Part shown: in pieces, positions 39,076-47,127 of the stretch
How positions within the stretch are numbered: the first letter of the stretch is position 1
Layout: the number at the start of each line of letters is the position of its first letter
Source: Amycolatopsis sulphurea
GTDB lineage: Bacteria; Actinomycetota; Actinomycetes; Mycobacteriales; Pseudonocardiaceae
DNA: 64,000 nucleotides
Direction: 5' to 3'
Assembly (NCBI RefSeq): GCF_002564045.1
Contig: NZ_PDJK01000002.1
Span: 682,001-746,000 of the forward strand
Position numbers and translations under genes: made by a program
Notes under the pieces: model-generated
What the model saw: only the letters and a program-made list of their open reading frames with translations
What the model was told of the DNA's origin: nothing
Database searches by the model: none

Positions 39076-39975
39076 ATGGCACCGGCAAACACCATGCGCA
39101 TCCCTCCCCTGCCGCTCGACGAGATGGACCCCGAGCAGCGCAGACTGGCCAACCTCGGCGCCGACGCCGTGGTCCAGGTGCTGGCCAGGGCGCCTGAGTT
39201 GATGCGGGCGTCCTCCGCCCTCGGCGGTTTCCTGCTCGCGCAGGGGACGATGGCCCCGCGTATCCGGGAGCTGACGATTTTGCGGGTCGCGCTCCGTTGC
39301 CAGGCCCCTTATGAGTGGGCCAACCACGTGCCGGCCGCGCTGGGCAGCGGGGCCACCGAAGCAGAGATCGTCGCGCTATCCGACCCTGATGCGGTCTGGG
39401 ACAGCGAAGACGCCGCCGTGCTCCGCGCCGTCGACGAGTTGTGCGCCGAGGACGTCGTGTCCGATCCGACATGGGCCGCGCTGGCCTCGGCCTGGGACCA
39501 CGCACAGATCCTCGAACTGTTGTTCCTCGTCGGGTATTACCGCATGATGGCGGGATTCCTGAACTCCGCCGGCGTTCCGGTGAAGCCAGGCCAGCCGCAG
39601 CTCGGCGTGTGCGGACATCCCGAATCCGCTGTTCCGGCACCAGTCGCCACGCGGCCGAGGAGCGGAAAGACCGGCGTCACGGGCACTTGGCAGCTCACCT
39701 TCACCCATCCCGCGGGCAGCAAAGAGCTGATCCTCGACCTCACGACGGTGGGCGGAACCGTGCGCGGCTCGATCTATGACACCCAGCTCGAGGTCACCGT
39801 GCCGATCGTATCCGGCACGGTCGAGGGCGGGCAGGTGGACTTCACCGCGGAAGTCACCGACCCGGCGCGGTTCGACGTGCACGTGAGCGCCATTGTGGAC
39901 GGTGACGTGCTCACCGGTTCGGTCACCATCAAGGGCGGCGGGACGTTCCCGGTGTCCGGTTTCCGGCGCGGCTGA
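39076..39975 (+). CDS. carboxymuconolactone decarboxylase family protein with extra C-terminal domain
   Basis: 299 residues from the ATG at 39076. Residues 1-170 match the AhpD/CMD fold (IRELTILRVALRCQAPYEWANH, then LLFLVGYYRMMAGFLNSAGV). The CxxC redox pair of AhpD is absent (QAPYEW instead), so it resembles the non-redox branch. Residues about 195-299 form an added beta-rich domain (GTWQLTFTHPAGSKELILDL ... GTFPVSGFRRG) of the kind found in small lipocalin-like or ligand-binding modules. It is transcribed with the TetR gene. Role unknown, possibly a ring-opening or detoxification step. Confidence 0.85.
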   Translation: MAPANTMRIPPLPLDEMDPEQRRLANLGADAVVQVLARAPELMRASSALGGFLLAQGTMAPRIRELTILRVALRCQAPYEWANHVPAALGSGATEAEIVALSDPDAVWDSEDAAVLRAVDELCAEDVVSDPTWAALASAWDHAQILELLFLVGYYRMMAGFLNSAGVPVKPGQPQLGVCGHPESAVPAPVATRPRSGKTGVTGTWQLTFTHPAGSKELILDLTTVGGTVRGSIYDTQLEVTVPIVSGTVEGGQVDFTAEVTDPARFDVHVSAIVDGDVLTGSVTIKGGGTFPVSGFRRG

Positions 39976-39988
39976 GCCACGAACCCGG

Positions 39989-41038
39989 TCAGGGCAGCGT
40001 GACGTCGACCCGTAAACCGCCGTCCGCGCCGGGCACCGCGGTGACCTTGCCATGGTGCGAGGCGGCGATCGAGTTCACTATGGACAGTCCCAGACCGGCT
40101 CCGTCGCGATGGTTCATGCGGTCCGCGGACAACCGGCGAAACGGCTCGAACAGCGACTGGACCGCTTCCGCGGGCACTGGTTCACCGGTGTTGCGCACCG
40201 ACAGCGCCGGCTCCCCGCAGACCACCACCTCGACTCGCCCACCTGCGCGGTTGTACTTGATCGCGTTCTGCACGAGGTTGCTGATCAACCGTTCCAGCAG
40301 CACCGGATCTCCTGGCACGGTTCGTTCGGCCAGTGTCCGGGTCAGCGTCAGGTCATGTTCGGCGAATCGGTCCTCATAGGACGCGAGAACCGAGGAGGCC
40401 AGCTCGTCCAGCCGCACCGGCACGGTGCCGGGCAGCCCACGGTCCGCCTCGGCGAGCACGAGCAGCCCCTCGATCAACCGCTCGTTGCGCTCGTTCACCA
40501 GCAACAGCTGCGAAGCCAGCCGGCGCGTGTCCTCGTCACTGCCGGTCACCATCGCCACTTCGACCAGAGTCCGTTGCACAGCAAGGGGTGTACGCAGCTC
40601 ATGCGAGGCGTTCGCGGCGAATCGCCGTTGTCCTTCGAAACCGATGGCAACCCGGTCGAGCATGTCGTTGACCGCGACCGCGAGCTGGCGAGCCTCTCCC
40701 GACAGCGACTGCACCGGCATCCGCTGGCCCAGGTTCTGCGGCCCCACTTGCTCGACCGACTCCACCACGTCCGGCAGCAGCCGCAGCACCCAGCTCGCCA
40801 GCGGCCGGCTCAGTATCAGAGGCAGCACGACGATCGAGATCAGCACCACGATCCAGAGGATCGCGCCCCAGTCGCTACGGCAGGCAGTCGTGCGCGGGCA
40901 CACCTTCCAGTCCAGATAGGTCCCGATCGGGATGAGAACCGCGTTGGACATCGAGAAGGCCAGCAGCAGGCTCAGCGCGGTCACCGCTGCGCAGGCCCAG
41001 CGGATCCGGCTGTGCAGCGACCTGCGTGGGCCCCTCAT
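39989..41038 (-). CDS. two-component sensor histidine kinase
   Basis: 349 residues. Two membrane helices (about 13-38 and 57-78) flank a very short outside loop with two cysteines (VCPRTTACRSDW), followed by a HAMP-like linker. The phospho-acceptor is His146 in ANASHELRTPLAVQ. The ATPase has N-box NLVQNAIKYN, G1 box and GAGLGLSIVNSIAASHHG. Its ATG overlaps the stop of the response regulator (ATGA), so they are coupled. The tiny external loop suggests sensing within or near the membrane. Signal unknown. Confidence 0.95.
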   Translation of the reverse strand: MRGPRRSLHSRIRWACAAVTALSLLLAFSMSNAVLIPIGTYLDWKVCPRTTACRSDWGAILWIVVLISIVVLPLILSRPLASWVLRLLPDVVESVEQVGPQNLGQRMPVQSLSGEARQLAVAVNDMLDRVAIGFEGQRRFAANASHELRTPLAVQRTLVEVAMVTGSDEDTRRLASQLLLVNERNERLIEGLLVLAEADRGLPGTVPVRLDELASSVLASYEDRFAEHDLTLTRTLAERTVPGDPVLLERLISNLVQNAIKYNRAGGRVEVVVCGEPALSVRNTGEPVPAEAVQSLFEPFRRLSADRMNHRDGAGLGLSIVNSIAASHHGKVTAVPGADGGLRVDVTLP

Positions 41039-41694
41039 GCGCCGATCCGGTATCCGGCGCCCGGCACGGTCTGGATCACCGGTGGGTTGCCCAGCTTCCG
41101 CCGCAGCGTCATCACCGTGACCCGCACCGTATTGGTGAACGGATCGGCGTGCTCGTCCCAGGCCTTCTCCAGCAGCTCCTCCGGGCTGACCACTCGCCGC
41201 TGCGCCCGCAGCAGCACCTCAAGGACGGCGAACTCCTTGGGGGACAACGACAATGTCCGGCCGTCCCGGGACGCGAATCGCTTCGCCGGGTCGAGCCGCA
41301 CCCCCTCGCAGTCGAGCACCGGGGGCAACGCGGGCAGCGCACGCCGGGCGAGCGCGTGCAGCCGGGCGACGAGTTCGGCGAAGGCGAAGGGCTTGGTGAG
41401 GTAGTCGTCCGCGCCGAGGCCAAGCCCGTCCACCCGGTCGCGGATGCCGGCCGCGGCGGTCAGCATCAGCACGCGGGTTTCGCCTGCACTCGCCGCGATC
41501 TTGCGGCAGACCTCGTCGCCGTGCACCAGCGGCAGGTCCCGGTCCAGCACGACCACGTCGTACCGGTGCACCATCACCCGTTCGAGCGCGGCGTCGCCGT
41601 CATAGCAGACGTCCACCGCCATGCCCAGGTGCCGCAGTCCTTCGGTGAGCGAGTCGGCCAGCAACTGCTCGTCCTCCGCCACGAGTATCCGCAT
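41035..41694 (-). CDS. OmpR/PhoB-type response regulator
   Basis: 219 residues from the ATG at 41694. The receiver domain has the acidic pocket EDE at 8-10, phospho-acceptor Asp51 in VVVLDRDLPLV, Thr79-region MLTAAA and Lys in YLTKPFAF. The winged-helix DNA-binding domain ends in VRVTVMTLRRKLGNPPVIQT and GAGYRIGA. It is the first gene of the two-gene signalling operon. A perfect inverted repeat 40-65 bp upstream, in the gap to the divergent mannosyltransferase gene, is a candidate binding site. Confidence 0.96.
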   Translation of the reverse strand: MRILVAEDEQLLADSLTEGLRHLGMAVDVCYDGDAALERVMVHRYDVVVLDRDLPLVHGDEVCRKIAASAGETRVLMLTAAAGIRDRVDGLGLGADDYLTKPFAFAELVARLHALARRALPALPPVLDCEGVRLDPAKRFASRDGRTLSLSPKEFAVLEVLLRAQRRVVSPEELLEKAWDEHADPFTNTVRVTVMTLRRKLGNPPVIQTVPGAGYRIGA

Positions 41695-41735
41695 CAGGTT
41701 TTCCTCACGAGAACCAGTACATCGCCGCCGGGATA

Positions 41736-41758
41736 AAGATCGGATAAGTGCCGATCTT
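41736..41758. promoter_or_regulatory. inverted repeat between response regulator and mannosyltransferase genes
   Basis: AAGATCGG-7 nt-CCGATCTT is a perfect 8-bp inverted repeat in the 100-bp divergent gap, embedded in AT-richer sequence (GATAAAGATCGGATAAG). It could bind the response regulator and control both directions. Confidence 0.5.
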
Positions 41759-41794
41759 AACGGCCGGAGACGCGCCGCTGGCTACACCTGGGGC

Positions 41795-43624
41795 ATGGTT
41801 TTCGCCGAAAGGTGCGGGACGCACCGGTTCGCCACGCTGGCCGGGTTCGCCGGCATCGGATTGATCGTCGCCGGCGCGTTCGGCTCGGGCGCACGGCCCG
41901 GGGCGCCCGCTCCGGCGAGCTGGAGCAACGTTCTGTTGTACCTGGGCATCGGAGTGTTACTGGCGGCTTGGGTCCGATTGGGCCACCTCGTCCGCACAGG
42001 CTCGGCGAGCGCCGTCGACATCCGCCGGGCGGTGTGGCTGTGGGCTGTACCGCTGCTGGTCGCACCACCGTTGTTCAGCAACGATCTGTACACCTACCTC
42101 GCGCAGGGCGCGGTTGCCCAGGCCGGGCTTGATCCGTACACGCATGTGCCTGCGGAGTTGTCCGGTGCACTGATCGAGAACGCAGGCGGGCACTGGCTCT
42201 CGGTTCCTTCGCCCTACGGGCCGCTGTTCATCCTGGTGGTGAAGTCCGCACTCGGCCTGACCGGCGGAAATCCGCTGTTCAGCGCGCTACTCACCCGGCT
42301 GGTGATGGTGGCCGGGCTGTGGTTGCTGTGCCGCGCGATCCCGGTTCTGTGCCGCCACCTCGGCGGAGCACCGGCCGGTGCATTGTGGATTGTCGCGGCG
42401 AACCCGCTGGTACTGCTGCACCTGGTGTCCGGCGGGCACAATGATCTGCTGATGATCGGCCTGCTGGCCGCCGGCGTCGGCCTTGTGCTCGACCGCGCCG
42501 CGGTGCGTGGGTTCGCACTGGTGGCGATGGCGGTTGCGGTGAAGGCGACGGCGGGGGTGGCGCTGCCGTTTCTGGTGTGGGTCTGGGTGGCTCAGCGGTC
42601 CGGCTCCGGGCCGACGTGGCGGGAGTTCCTGCGCGCCGTCGTCCTCTCGGTGTCCACAGTGGTCGTCTCTTTTGGACTGATCAGCGGGCTGGCCGGGGTC
42701 TCCCTCGGGTGGATCAAGGCGCTGGATGGGAATTCGGTGCTCGAACCGCTGCTTTCGGTGCCGACTGCGCTGGGGAAGATTGCCGCCCTACTGGTGCCTG
42801 GTTTCGATTCCGGGCAGCTGGTTCCGGGTTTCCGGACGGCCGCGTGGTTCGTACTGGCCGGGGTGGTCGCCTGGCTGTGGTGGCGGTCGCGGCGGAGTGC
42901 GGTCACCGCCGTTCGTGGCGCCGCGGCGGCGTTGCTGGCCACTGTGCTGTGTTTGCCCGTGGTCTTGCCTTGGTACTACAGCTGGCCCCTGGCCCTTGGC
43001 GCGGCCGTTCGGTGGCGGGTCACCTGGATCGCTTTCGCCGCAGGCTTTTCCGCCTTCCTGGTGGTGAGCAGCCAGACGGACGGGAGTACCCCGCTGCCAC
43101 TCTGGGGGTACATGGCCGGGTTCGTGTTCTCGATCGCCGTCGCGGCCGGCACGCGGCTGCGGAAAAGGACGTGCTTGCCGGGTGATCGTGCTGGTAGGCT
43201 TTCGGTATTGAGGATGTACACCGTTCTTGCTCCCGGGTGGGGATCTCCCGTCCAGCGCGCGGACTTGCGTGACGCGCTGAAGGCGGCTCTGAAGAACCGT
43301 GACCGTGCGGCTATCGGCGCGCTGCGCTCCGCCTTGGCCGCGATGGGCGGTGTGGCAGCCGTGCCGGTGGCTGGGGGCTCGGTCGCTGAGGGCGGTCGGG
43401 TGGCAGGCGCCGCGGGCGGCCTTGGTGTGGGCGAAGCTCAGCGCGGTGAGCTTTCCGATGCCGGCGTTCGCTCGGTCGGGTCGACCGTCTCGGTCGTGGA
43501 GAACGAGGGGCGGGAACGGGCGGCGAATGTTGAGGGGTGCGGGCGGCGGCCACGGCCGGAACAAGCCGGACGGCTCTGTGCGGGGGCGGCTGTGCCGCTG
43601 CGGCGGGTCGAACTCGTGGACTGA
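41795..43624 (+). CDS. MptA/B-like alpha-1,6-mannosyltransferase with unusual C-terminal extension
   Basis: 609 residues from the ATG at 41795. About twelve hydrophobic segments fill residues 8-465. The loop LFSNDLYTYLAQGAVAQAGL with DPYTHVP after it is the acidic catalytic-loop signature of polyprenyl-phosphate-mannose-dependent GT-C enzymes of the MptA/MptB type, which build the mannan core of lipomannan. PSPYGPLFILVVK and SGGHNDLLMIGLL also fit. Usual members end near residue 480; here the frame continues from about 43213 into a soluble tail that resembles a GatB/YqeY-like protein, so the natural stop seems lost. Divergent from a two-component operon. Confidence 0.85.
   Translation: MVFAERCGTHRFATLAGFAGIGLIVAGAFGSGARPGAPAPASWSNVLLYLGIGVLLAAWVRLGHLVRTGSASAVDIRRAVWLWAVPLLVAPPLFSNDLYTYLAQGAVAQAGLDPYTHVPAELSGALIENAGGHWLSVPSPYGPLFILVVKSALGLTGGNPLFSALLTRLVMVAGLWLLCRAIPVLCRHLGGAPAGALWIVAANPLVLLHLVSGGHNDLLMIGLLAAGVGLVLDRAAVRGFALVAMAVAVKATAGVALPFLVWVWVAQRSGSGPTWREFLRAVVLSVSTVVVSFGLISGLAGVSLGWIKALDGNSVLEPLLSVPTALGKIAALLVPGFDSGQLVPGFRTAAWFVLAGVVAWLWWRSRRSAVTAVRGAAAALLATVLCLPVVLPWYYSWPLALGAAVRWRVTWIAFAAGFSAFLVVSSQTDGSTPLPLWGYMAGFVFSIAVAAGTRLRKRTCLPGDRAGRLSVLRMYTVLAPGWGSPVQRADLRDALKAALKNRDRAAIGALRSALAAMGGVAAVPVAGGSVAEGGRVAGAAGGLGVGEAQRGELSDAGVRSVGSTVSVVENEGRERAANVEGCGRRPRPEQAGRLCAGAAVPLRRVELVD
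43213..43624 (+). pseudogene. GatB/YqeY-like remnant fused in frame to the mannosyltransferase
   Basis: From an ATG at 43213 the sequence reads SPVQRADLRDALKAALKNRD then AAIGALRSALAAMGG, which matches the start of GatB/YqeY-domain proteins. A later GLGVGEAQRGELSD fits the middle of the same family, but the normal C-terminal helices are not found in this frame, so a second frameshift is likely. It is probably a decayed separate gene joined to the mannosyltransferase by loss of a stop. Confidence 0.45.
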
Positions 43625-43640
43625 CCAGGGTGCGGTTTCC

Positions 43641-43870
43641 CCGCCAAGGTGGGCGCTTCCGGTGGGGACTGCCGACCAAGGCGTAGCCGCCCGTCCAGGC
43701 GGGGACTTCGGTGGGATGAGACTTCCCACCAGGGTGCGCTCCCTGCCAAGGCGGGGGCTTCCGGTGAGGACTCCCGACCAAGGCGTAGCCGCCCGTCCAG
43801 GCCGGGACTCCGGTGGGATGAGACTTCCCACCAGGGTGCGCTCCCTGCCACGGCGGGCGCTTCCGGTGGG
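43641..43870. repeat. 102-bp tandem repeat, about 2.3 copies
   Basis: A 102-bp unit beginning GACCAAGGCGTAGCCGCCCG occurs at 43674 and again at 43776, with a partial copy before (43641-43673). Only a few bases differ between copies. The unit contains inner short inverted repeats such as GGTGGGATGAGACTTCCCACC. The period is a multiple of three, so several frames show a 34-residue repeat, but none looks like a gene. It lies between two convergent genes. Confidence 0.85.
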
Positions 43871-43901
43871 GTCGGAAAGCTGCCGGGTGGCGGGAAACAG
43901 T

Positions 43902-44396
43902 TCAGGCCAGTGAGAGTGCCAGTTCCTCCAGGATTACCAGTTGTTCCTGCAGGCCGACCTCCATGCCCGACTCCAGGATCATGTCGCGGAGTTCCTGGGA
44001 GTGGGTTTCGGTTCGCATGGTCACGGTGGTGCGGCCGGCGTCCTCGGTGAACGTCACCGTGACCACGGGTGCACCTTCGTCGGTCGCGCCGGGGATTTCG
44101 TACACCTCCGTGTACACCAGTCTCTCGTTCGGGAGGACTTCTCGGTATTCGCCGTGAAAAGCGACTTCGAAGCCGCCGTTCGCGATCATCACGTAGCGCC
44201 AGCGGCCGCCGGGGCGCAGGTCCAGTTCCACGTCCGTGGTCTTGCCGCGGTGACCTGCCCACCAGCGGCGGACCAGGTCCGGAGTGGTCCAGGCGCGGTA
44301 GACGAGATGCCGCGGGGCGGCGAACTCGCGGGTGATCAGGATCTGGTCGTCAGCGGGCAGGGTCACCTTCGCCGCGCCGGTTCCGGGCTGTGTCAT
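43902..44396 (-). CDS. SRPBCC (AHSA1/START-like) domain protein
   Basis: 164 residues from the ATG at 44396. The AHSA1-type landmarks are ILITREFAAPRHLVYRAWTT, LVRRWWAG, RPGGRWRYVM and the long C-terminal helix (MEVGLQEQLVILEELALSL). These proteins bind hydrophobic ligands. Its start lies inside the end of the upstream ArsR gene (47-bp overlap), the standard ArsR-AHSA1 pairing in actinomycetes, where the regulator controls both genes. Confidence 0.92.
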   Translation of the reverse strand: MTQPGTGAAKVTLPADDQILITREFAAPRHLVYRAWTTPDLVRRWWAGHRGKTTDVELDLRPGGRWRYVMIANGGFEVAFHGEYREVLPNERLVYTEVYEIPGATDEGAPVVTVTFTEDAGRTTVTMRTETHSQELRDMILESGMEVGLQEQLVILEELALSLA

Positions 44397-44739
44397 GGTC
44401 GTGCTCCTCCTCGGTCCGGCCGAGCTCCGTCACCACAGAGTCCAGCAGGTCGAATCGCTCTTCCCAAGTGCGCTCGTACCGGCGCACCCAATCGTGGATC
44501 GGCTTCAGCGCGGCGCCGTTGACCCGGTAGACCCGCTGCCTGCCGGCGTCGCGCACCTCGACCGCACCCACCGCACGCAGCACCCGCAGATGCTTCGACA
44601 CCTGCGGCTGCCCCAGCCCGAGCAGCCGGACGAGATCGTGCACGGGGCGTTCCCCCTCGGCGAGGAGGTCCAGGATCTCCCGCCGCCGGGGTTCGGCCAC
44701 GGCATTGAACACGTCCGTGGTAGTCGCTGCTCGCGCCAT
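44350..44739 (-). CDS. ArsR family transcriptional regulator
   Basis: 129 residues from the ATG at 44739. The winged HTH is EPRRREILDLLAEGERPVHD ... LGLGQPQVSKHLRVLRAVGA. No metal-binding ELCVCDL cysteine motif is present, so it belongs to the non-metal group that is linked to AHSA1 proteins. It overlaps the SRPBCC gene and its promoter region has a CCCATATGGG palindrome. Confidence 0.93.
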   Translation of the reverse strand: MARAATTTDVFNAVAEPRRREILDLLAEGERPVHDLVRLLGLGQPQVSKHLRVLRAVGAVEVRDAGRQRVYRVNGAALKPIHDWVRRYERTWEERFDLLDSVVTELGRTEEEHDHDTARNRRGEGDPAR

Positions 44740-44753
44740 GCAGGCATCATATT

Positions 44754-44763
44754 CCCATATGGG
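44754..44763. promoter_or_regulatory. palindromic operator candidate upstream of the ArsR gene
   Basis: CCCATATGGG, flanked by TCAT on the left and ATGA on the right, is a 10-bp perfect palindrome 15 bp upstream of the ArsR start. It fits an ArsR autoregulatory site. Confidence 0.5.
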
Positions 44764-44858
44764 CATGAGTCAAGCTTTTGCTGTTTCCGCAAATAGTTTT
44801 GCCAGGGTTCCGGGTTATCCGGATAGTCCTGGGCAGGCACCGGCAACAGGAGGAAGCA

Positions 44859-45854
44859 ATGAAGAAGTACGACGTGGTGGTGGTCGGCGGCGCCGCCGCG
44901 GGGCTGAGCGGGGCGGTGGCACTGGCCCGGTCGCGTCGCTCGGTGCTGGTGGTCGATGCCGGCGAACCGCGGAACGCGCCGGCCGGTCACGTGCACAACT
45001 ACCTCGGCAGGGAGGGCACTCCCCCGGCCGAGCTGCTTGCCATCGGAAGGTCCGAGCTGGCCGGTTACGGCGGTGAAATGATGAACGGGACGGTCACCTC
45101 GATCACTCGGCACGAAGACGGCGAGTTCACCGTCCAGCCGGCCGGTGAACCGGCCGTCCGCGCCCGTCGCCTTCTGGTGACGACCGGACTGAAGGACGAG
45201 CTGCCCGAGGTGGCCGGACTGGCGCGACGGTTTGGCCGCGACGTGCTGCACTGCCCGTACTGCCACGGCTGGGAGGTCCGCGACCAGGCCATCGGGGTCC
45301 TGGCAACCAGCCCGATGAGCCTGCACCAGGCGCAGATGTGGCGACAGCTGAGCGATGACGTCATCGTCTTCCGGCACACGACACCGGCGTTCGACGTCAC
45401 GGAGCTGGCCGAGCTGGCAGCGCGCGGCATCCGGGTCGTCGACGGGGCGGTGGCCGCGGTCGAGGTTTCGGACGACCGGCTCACCGGCGTCCGGCTGGAA
45501 TCGGGCGAAGTGGTGGCGCGGGAGGCGCTGGCGATCGCGCCCCGGTTCGCCGCGCGGGCCGAATTGCTGGCGCCGCTCGGATTGACGGTGGAGGAAGTGG
45601 AGCTCAACGGCCACGTGCTCGGCACCCAGGTGCCTACCGACGAATCCGGCGCGACGGCTGTGCCGGGCCTGTGGCTGGCCGGGAATGTCACGAACATGAT
45701 GGCGCAGGTCTCGGTCTCCGCCAGTGCCGGACTCGCAGCGGGGGCGGCGATCAACCGGAGCTTGATCCAGGAGGAGGTCGCCGAGGCGGTGCGGCAGAGC
45801 GGGGAGCCGGACAGGACCGGACGTGTGGTCGCCGCGGCGGGGCGGAAACTCTAG
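44859..45854 (+). CDS. thioredoxin-reductase-like FAD oxidoreductase
   Basis: 331 residues from the ATG at 44859 behind AGGAGG. The FAD-binding start is DVVVVGGAAAGLSGAVALARS, the redox-active cysteines are HCPYCHGWE near residue 130, and the second FAD motif is VPGLWLAGNVTN near the C-terminus. In the NADPH domain the usual GGGxSA loop reads GVLATSPMSLHQA, which departs from thioredoxin reductase, so it may use another reductant or disulfide substrate (as in HlmI/GliT-like or Bdr-like relatives). It is divergent from the ArsR-SRPBCC operon and may be its regulatory target. Confidence 0.88.
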   Translation: MKKYDVVVVGGAAAGLSGAVALARSRRSVLVVDAGEPRNAPAGHVHNYLGREGTPPAELLAIGRSELAGYGGEMMNGTVTSITRHEDGEFTVQPAGEPAVRARRLLVTTGLKDELPEVAGLARRFGRDVLHCPYCHGWEVRDQAIGVLATSPMSLHQAQMWRQLSDDVIVFRHTTPAFDVTELAELAARGIRVVDGAVAAVEVSDDRLTGVRLESGEVVAREALAIAPRFAARAELLAPLGLTVEEVELNGHVLGTQVPTDESGATAVPGLWLAGNVTNMMAQVSVSASAGLAAGAAINRSLIQEEVAEAVRQSGEPDRTGRVVAAAGRKL

Positions 45855-46306
45855 ACGTGGCAGGGGGAACCGAAGTGAACGGCAAGGACCCGGCTCGCGC
45901 GAAGGAAAGGTGCGGACTGCCAGCGCACACCTGACCGTCGTCCGGCATAGCAAGAAGTCCAAAGTTGATTGACGGTCATCGAGACATTCGAGTCACGTAC
46001 CCAAAGGGAAGTGTGAACTTCTCGCATTGCACTCAGCACCAGGACAACACACCCACAGTCCGCAGCCGGGAACATTCGGGCCACGCTCGCGAGGGTACGC
46101 ACCAATCCCCACGCACGTCCGGCAACCGTCTGACATGCGACTCAAGTCCACAGTAGACGTCCGACCGCCGAGTCGCTCGGGTCAACGACCAAGGAAAGCG
46201 CGAGCCCCCTGGCGACAGACTTTAGCGTCAACTTAGTCCGAAGTGGACAAACAAGCCGACGAAGCACTCAGGGCTACACACCGAAGCGAACCCGCCACGA
46301 GCCTGT
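45855..46306. other. gene-free stretch between convergent genes
   Basis: About 450 bp of lower-GC sequence with stops in all frames. No gene, palindrome array or RNA is recognised. It has a few AT-rich words (AAAGTTGATTGACGG near 45960) that could be decayed promoter material. Confidence 0.35.
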
Positions 46307-46345
46307 CCGCGCTGCCCGAGTCCGAAGTAGACCCGGGCAGCGCGG
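46307..46345 (-). terminator. hairpin terminator after the HAD phosphatase gene
   Basis: Perfect 12-bp arms CCGCGCTGCCCG and CGGGCAGCGCGG surround a 15-nt loop, beginning 7 bp after the stop codon. Confidence 0.8.
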
Positions 46346-46351
46346 GCGGGG

Positions 46352-47113
46352 TCAGGGCAGGTAGTACATCGGGTTCGGCAGCTTCACCGGGTACGATGCG
46401 TAGCCGCCCTCCAGGTCGCTGAACTGGTCGCCGACGTTGAGCACGATGGTCGCGCCGGTCTTTTCGAGGTGCGCGCGGGTGCCCGACTTGTACTGCACGG
46501 TGTTGCACTTCAGGCCGCACGGCAGGTAGTCCGGGGCGGTCGTCGCGGGCTTGAAGAATGCACCTGCTGGAGCGGGAAAGCCTTCGTTCGCCAGGTTCTT
46601 CAGCGACTGCGGGCCTTGCGGTTCGGAGCGACCAGTCAGAAAGTAGACCGCCACCCCGCGCTGTGCGGCCCAGTTCGCCAGTTCCAGCACCGGCTTGTTG
46701 GCCGGGAAGGTTCCGTCGTCGATCGCCTGCTGCTGTTTGGCCGGGTCGAAGCCGAAGTCGTTGTCGGCCTCCCAGCCGTAGGTGACCTCGGAGGTGTCGT
46801 CGACGTCGAGCACGATCGCCGGGTTGTGCACCCGGCCCAGCTGCTGGGCGAGGTGCCGCTTCGCGTCGGCGACCACGCGCTTGGTGTCGGAGACGAACCG
46901 GCTCGTGTCCGAGTAGTGGTGCTTGCCCGAGGCGTCGAGGTAATCGCCGTAGTAGGCCTTGACGTCGTTCTTCGCCTGGCCGATGTTGGCGGGCTCACGG
47001 CCGTGCGCGGCGGTGACGTCGTCCGAGCCGGCGAGTGCGGTCGCGCCACCAGCCACGGTGGCACCGACGGCCGCGGCGGCGGCAAGCTTGACGAGAGTGG
47101 GAAAACGGGACAA
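46352..47113 (-). CDS. secreted HAD-family acid phosphatase (class B type)
   Basis: 253 residues from a TTG at 47113 preceded by GAGGGG. The start LSRFPTLVKLAAAAAVGATV is a signal peptide, so the enzyme is exported. The HAD motif I is IVLDVDDTSEVTYGWE, motif II is VYFLTGRSEPQ, and the late acidic motif is VLNVGDQFSDLEGGY. These match the plant/bacterial acid phosphatase class B (HAD IIIB) group, which removes phosphate from organic phosphomonoesters. Two cysteines in LPCGLKC may form a disulfide. Confidence 0.9.
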   Translation of the reverse strand: MSRFPTLVKLAAAAAVGATVAGGATALAGSDDVTAAHGREPANIGQAKNDVKAYYGDYLDASGKHHYSDTSRFVSDTKRVVADAKRHLAQQLGRVHNPAIVLDVDDTSEVTYGWEADNDFGFDPAKQQQAIDDGTFPANKPVLELANWAAQRGVAVYFLTGRSEPQGPQSLKNLANEGFPAPAGAFFKPATTAPDYLPCGLKCNTVQYKSGTRAHLEKTGATIVLNVGDQFSDLEGGYASYPVKLPNPMYYLP

Positions 47114-47127
47114 GACAACCCCTCTGA

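Noticed and set aside
41795..43624. Considered whether the mannosyltransferase starts further upstream at 41621.
   Set aside because: The upstream codons overlap the response-regulator gene in antisense and lack a membrane start; the ATG at 41795 precedes the first hydrophobic segment.
43641..43870. Possible coding gene from the 34-residue repeat in several frames.
   Set aside because: The repeat length is a multiple of three, so all frames repeat; no start, no family and the location between two convergent genes fit non-coding DNA.
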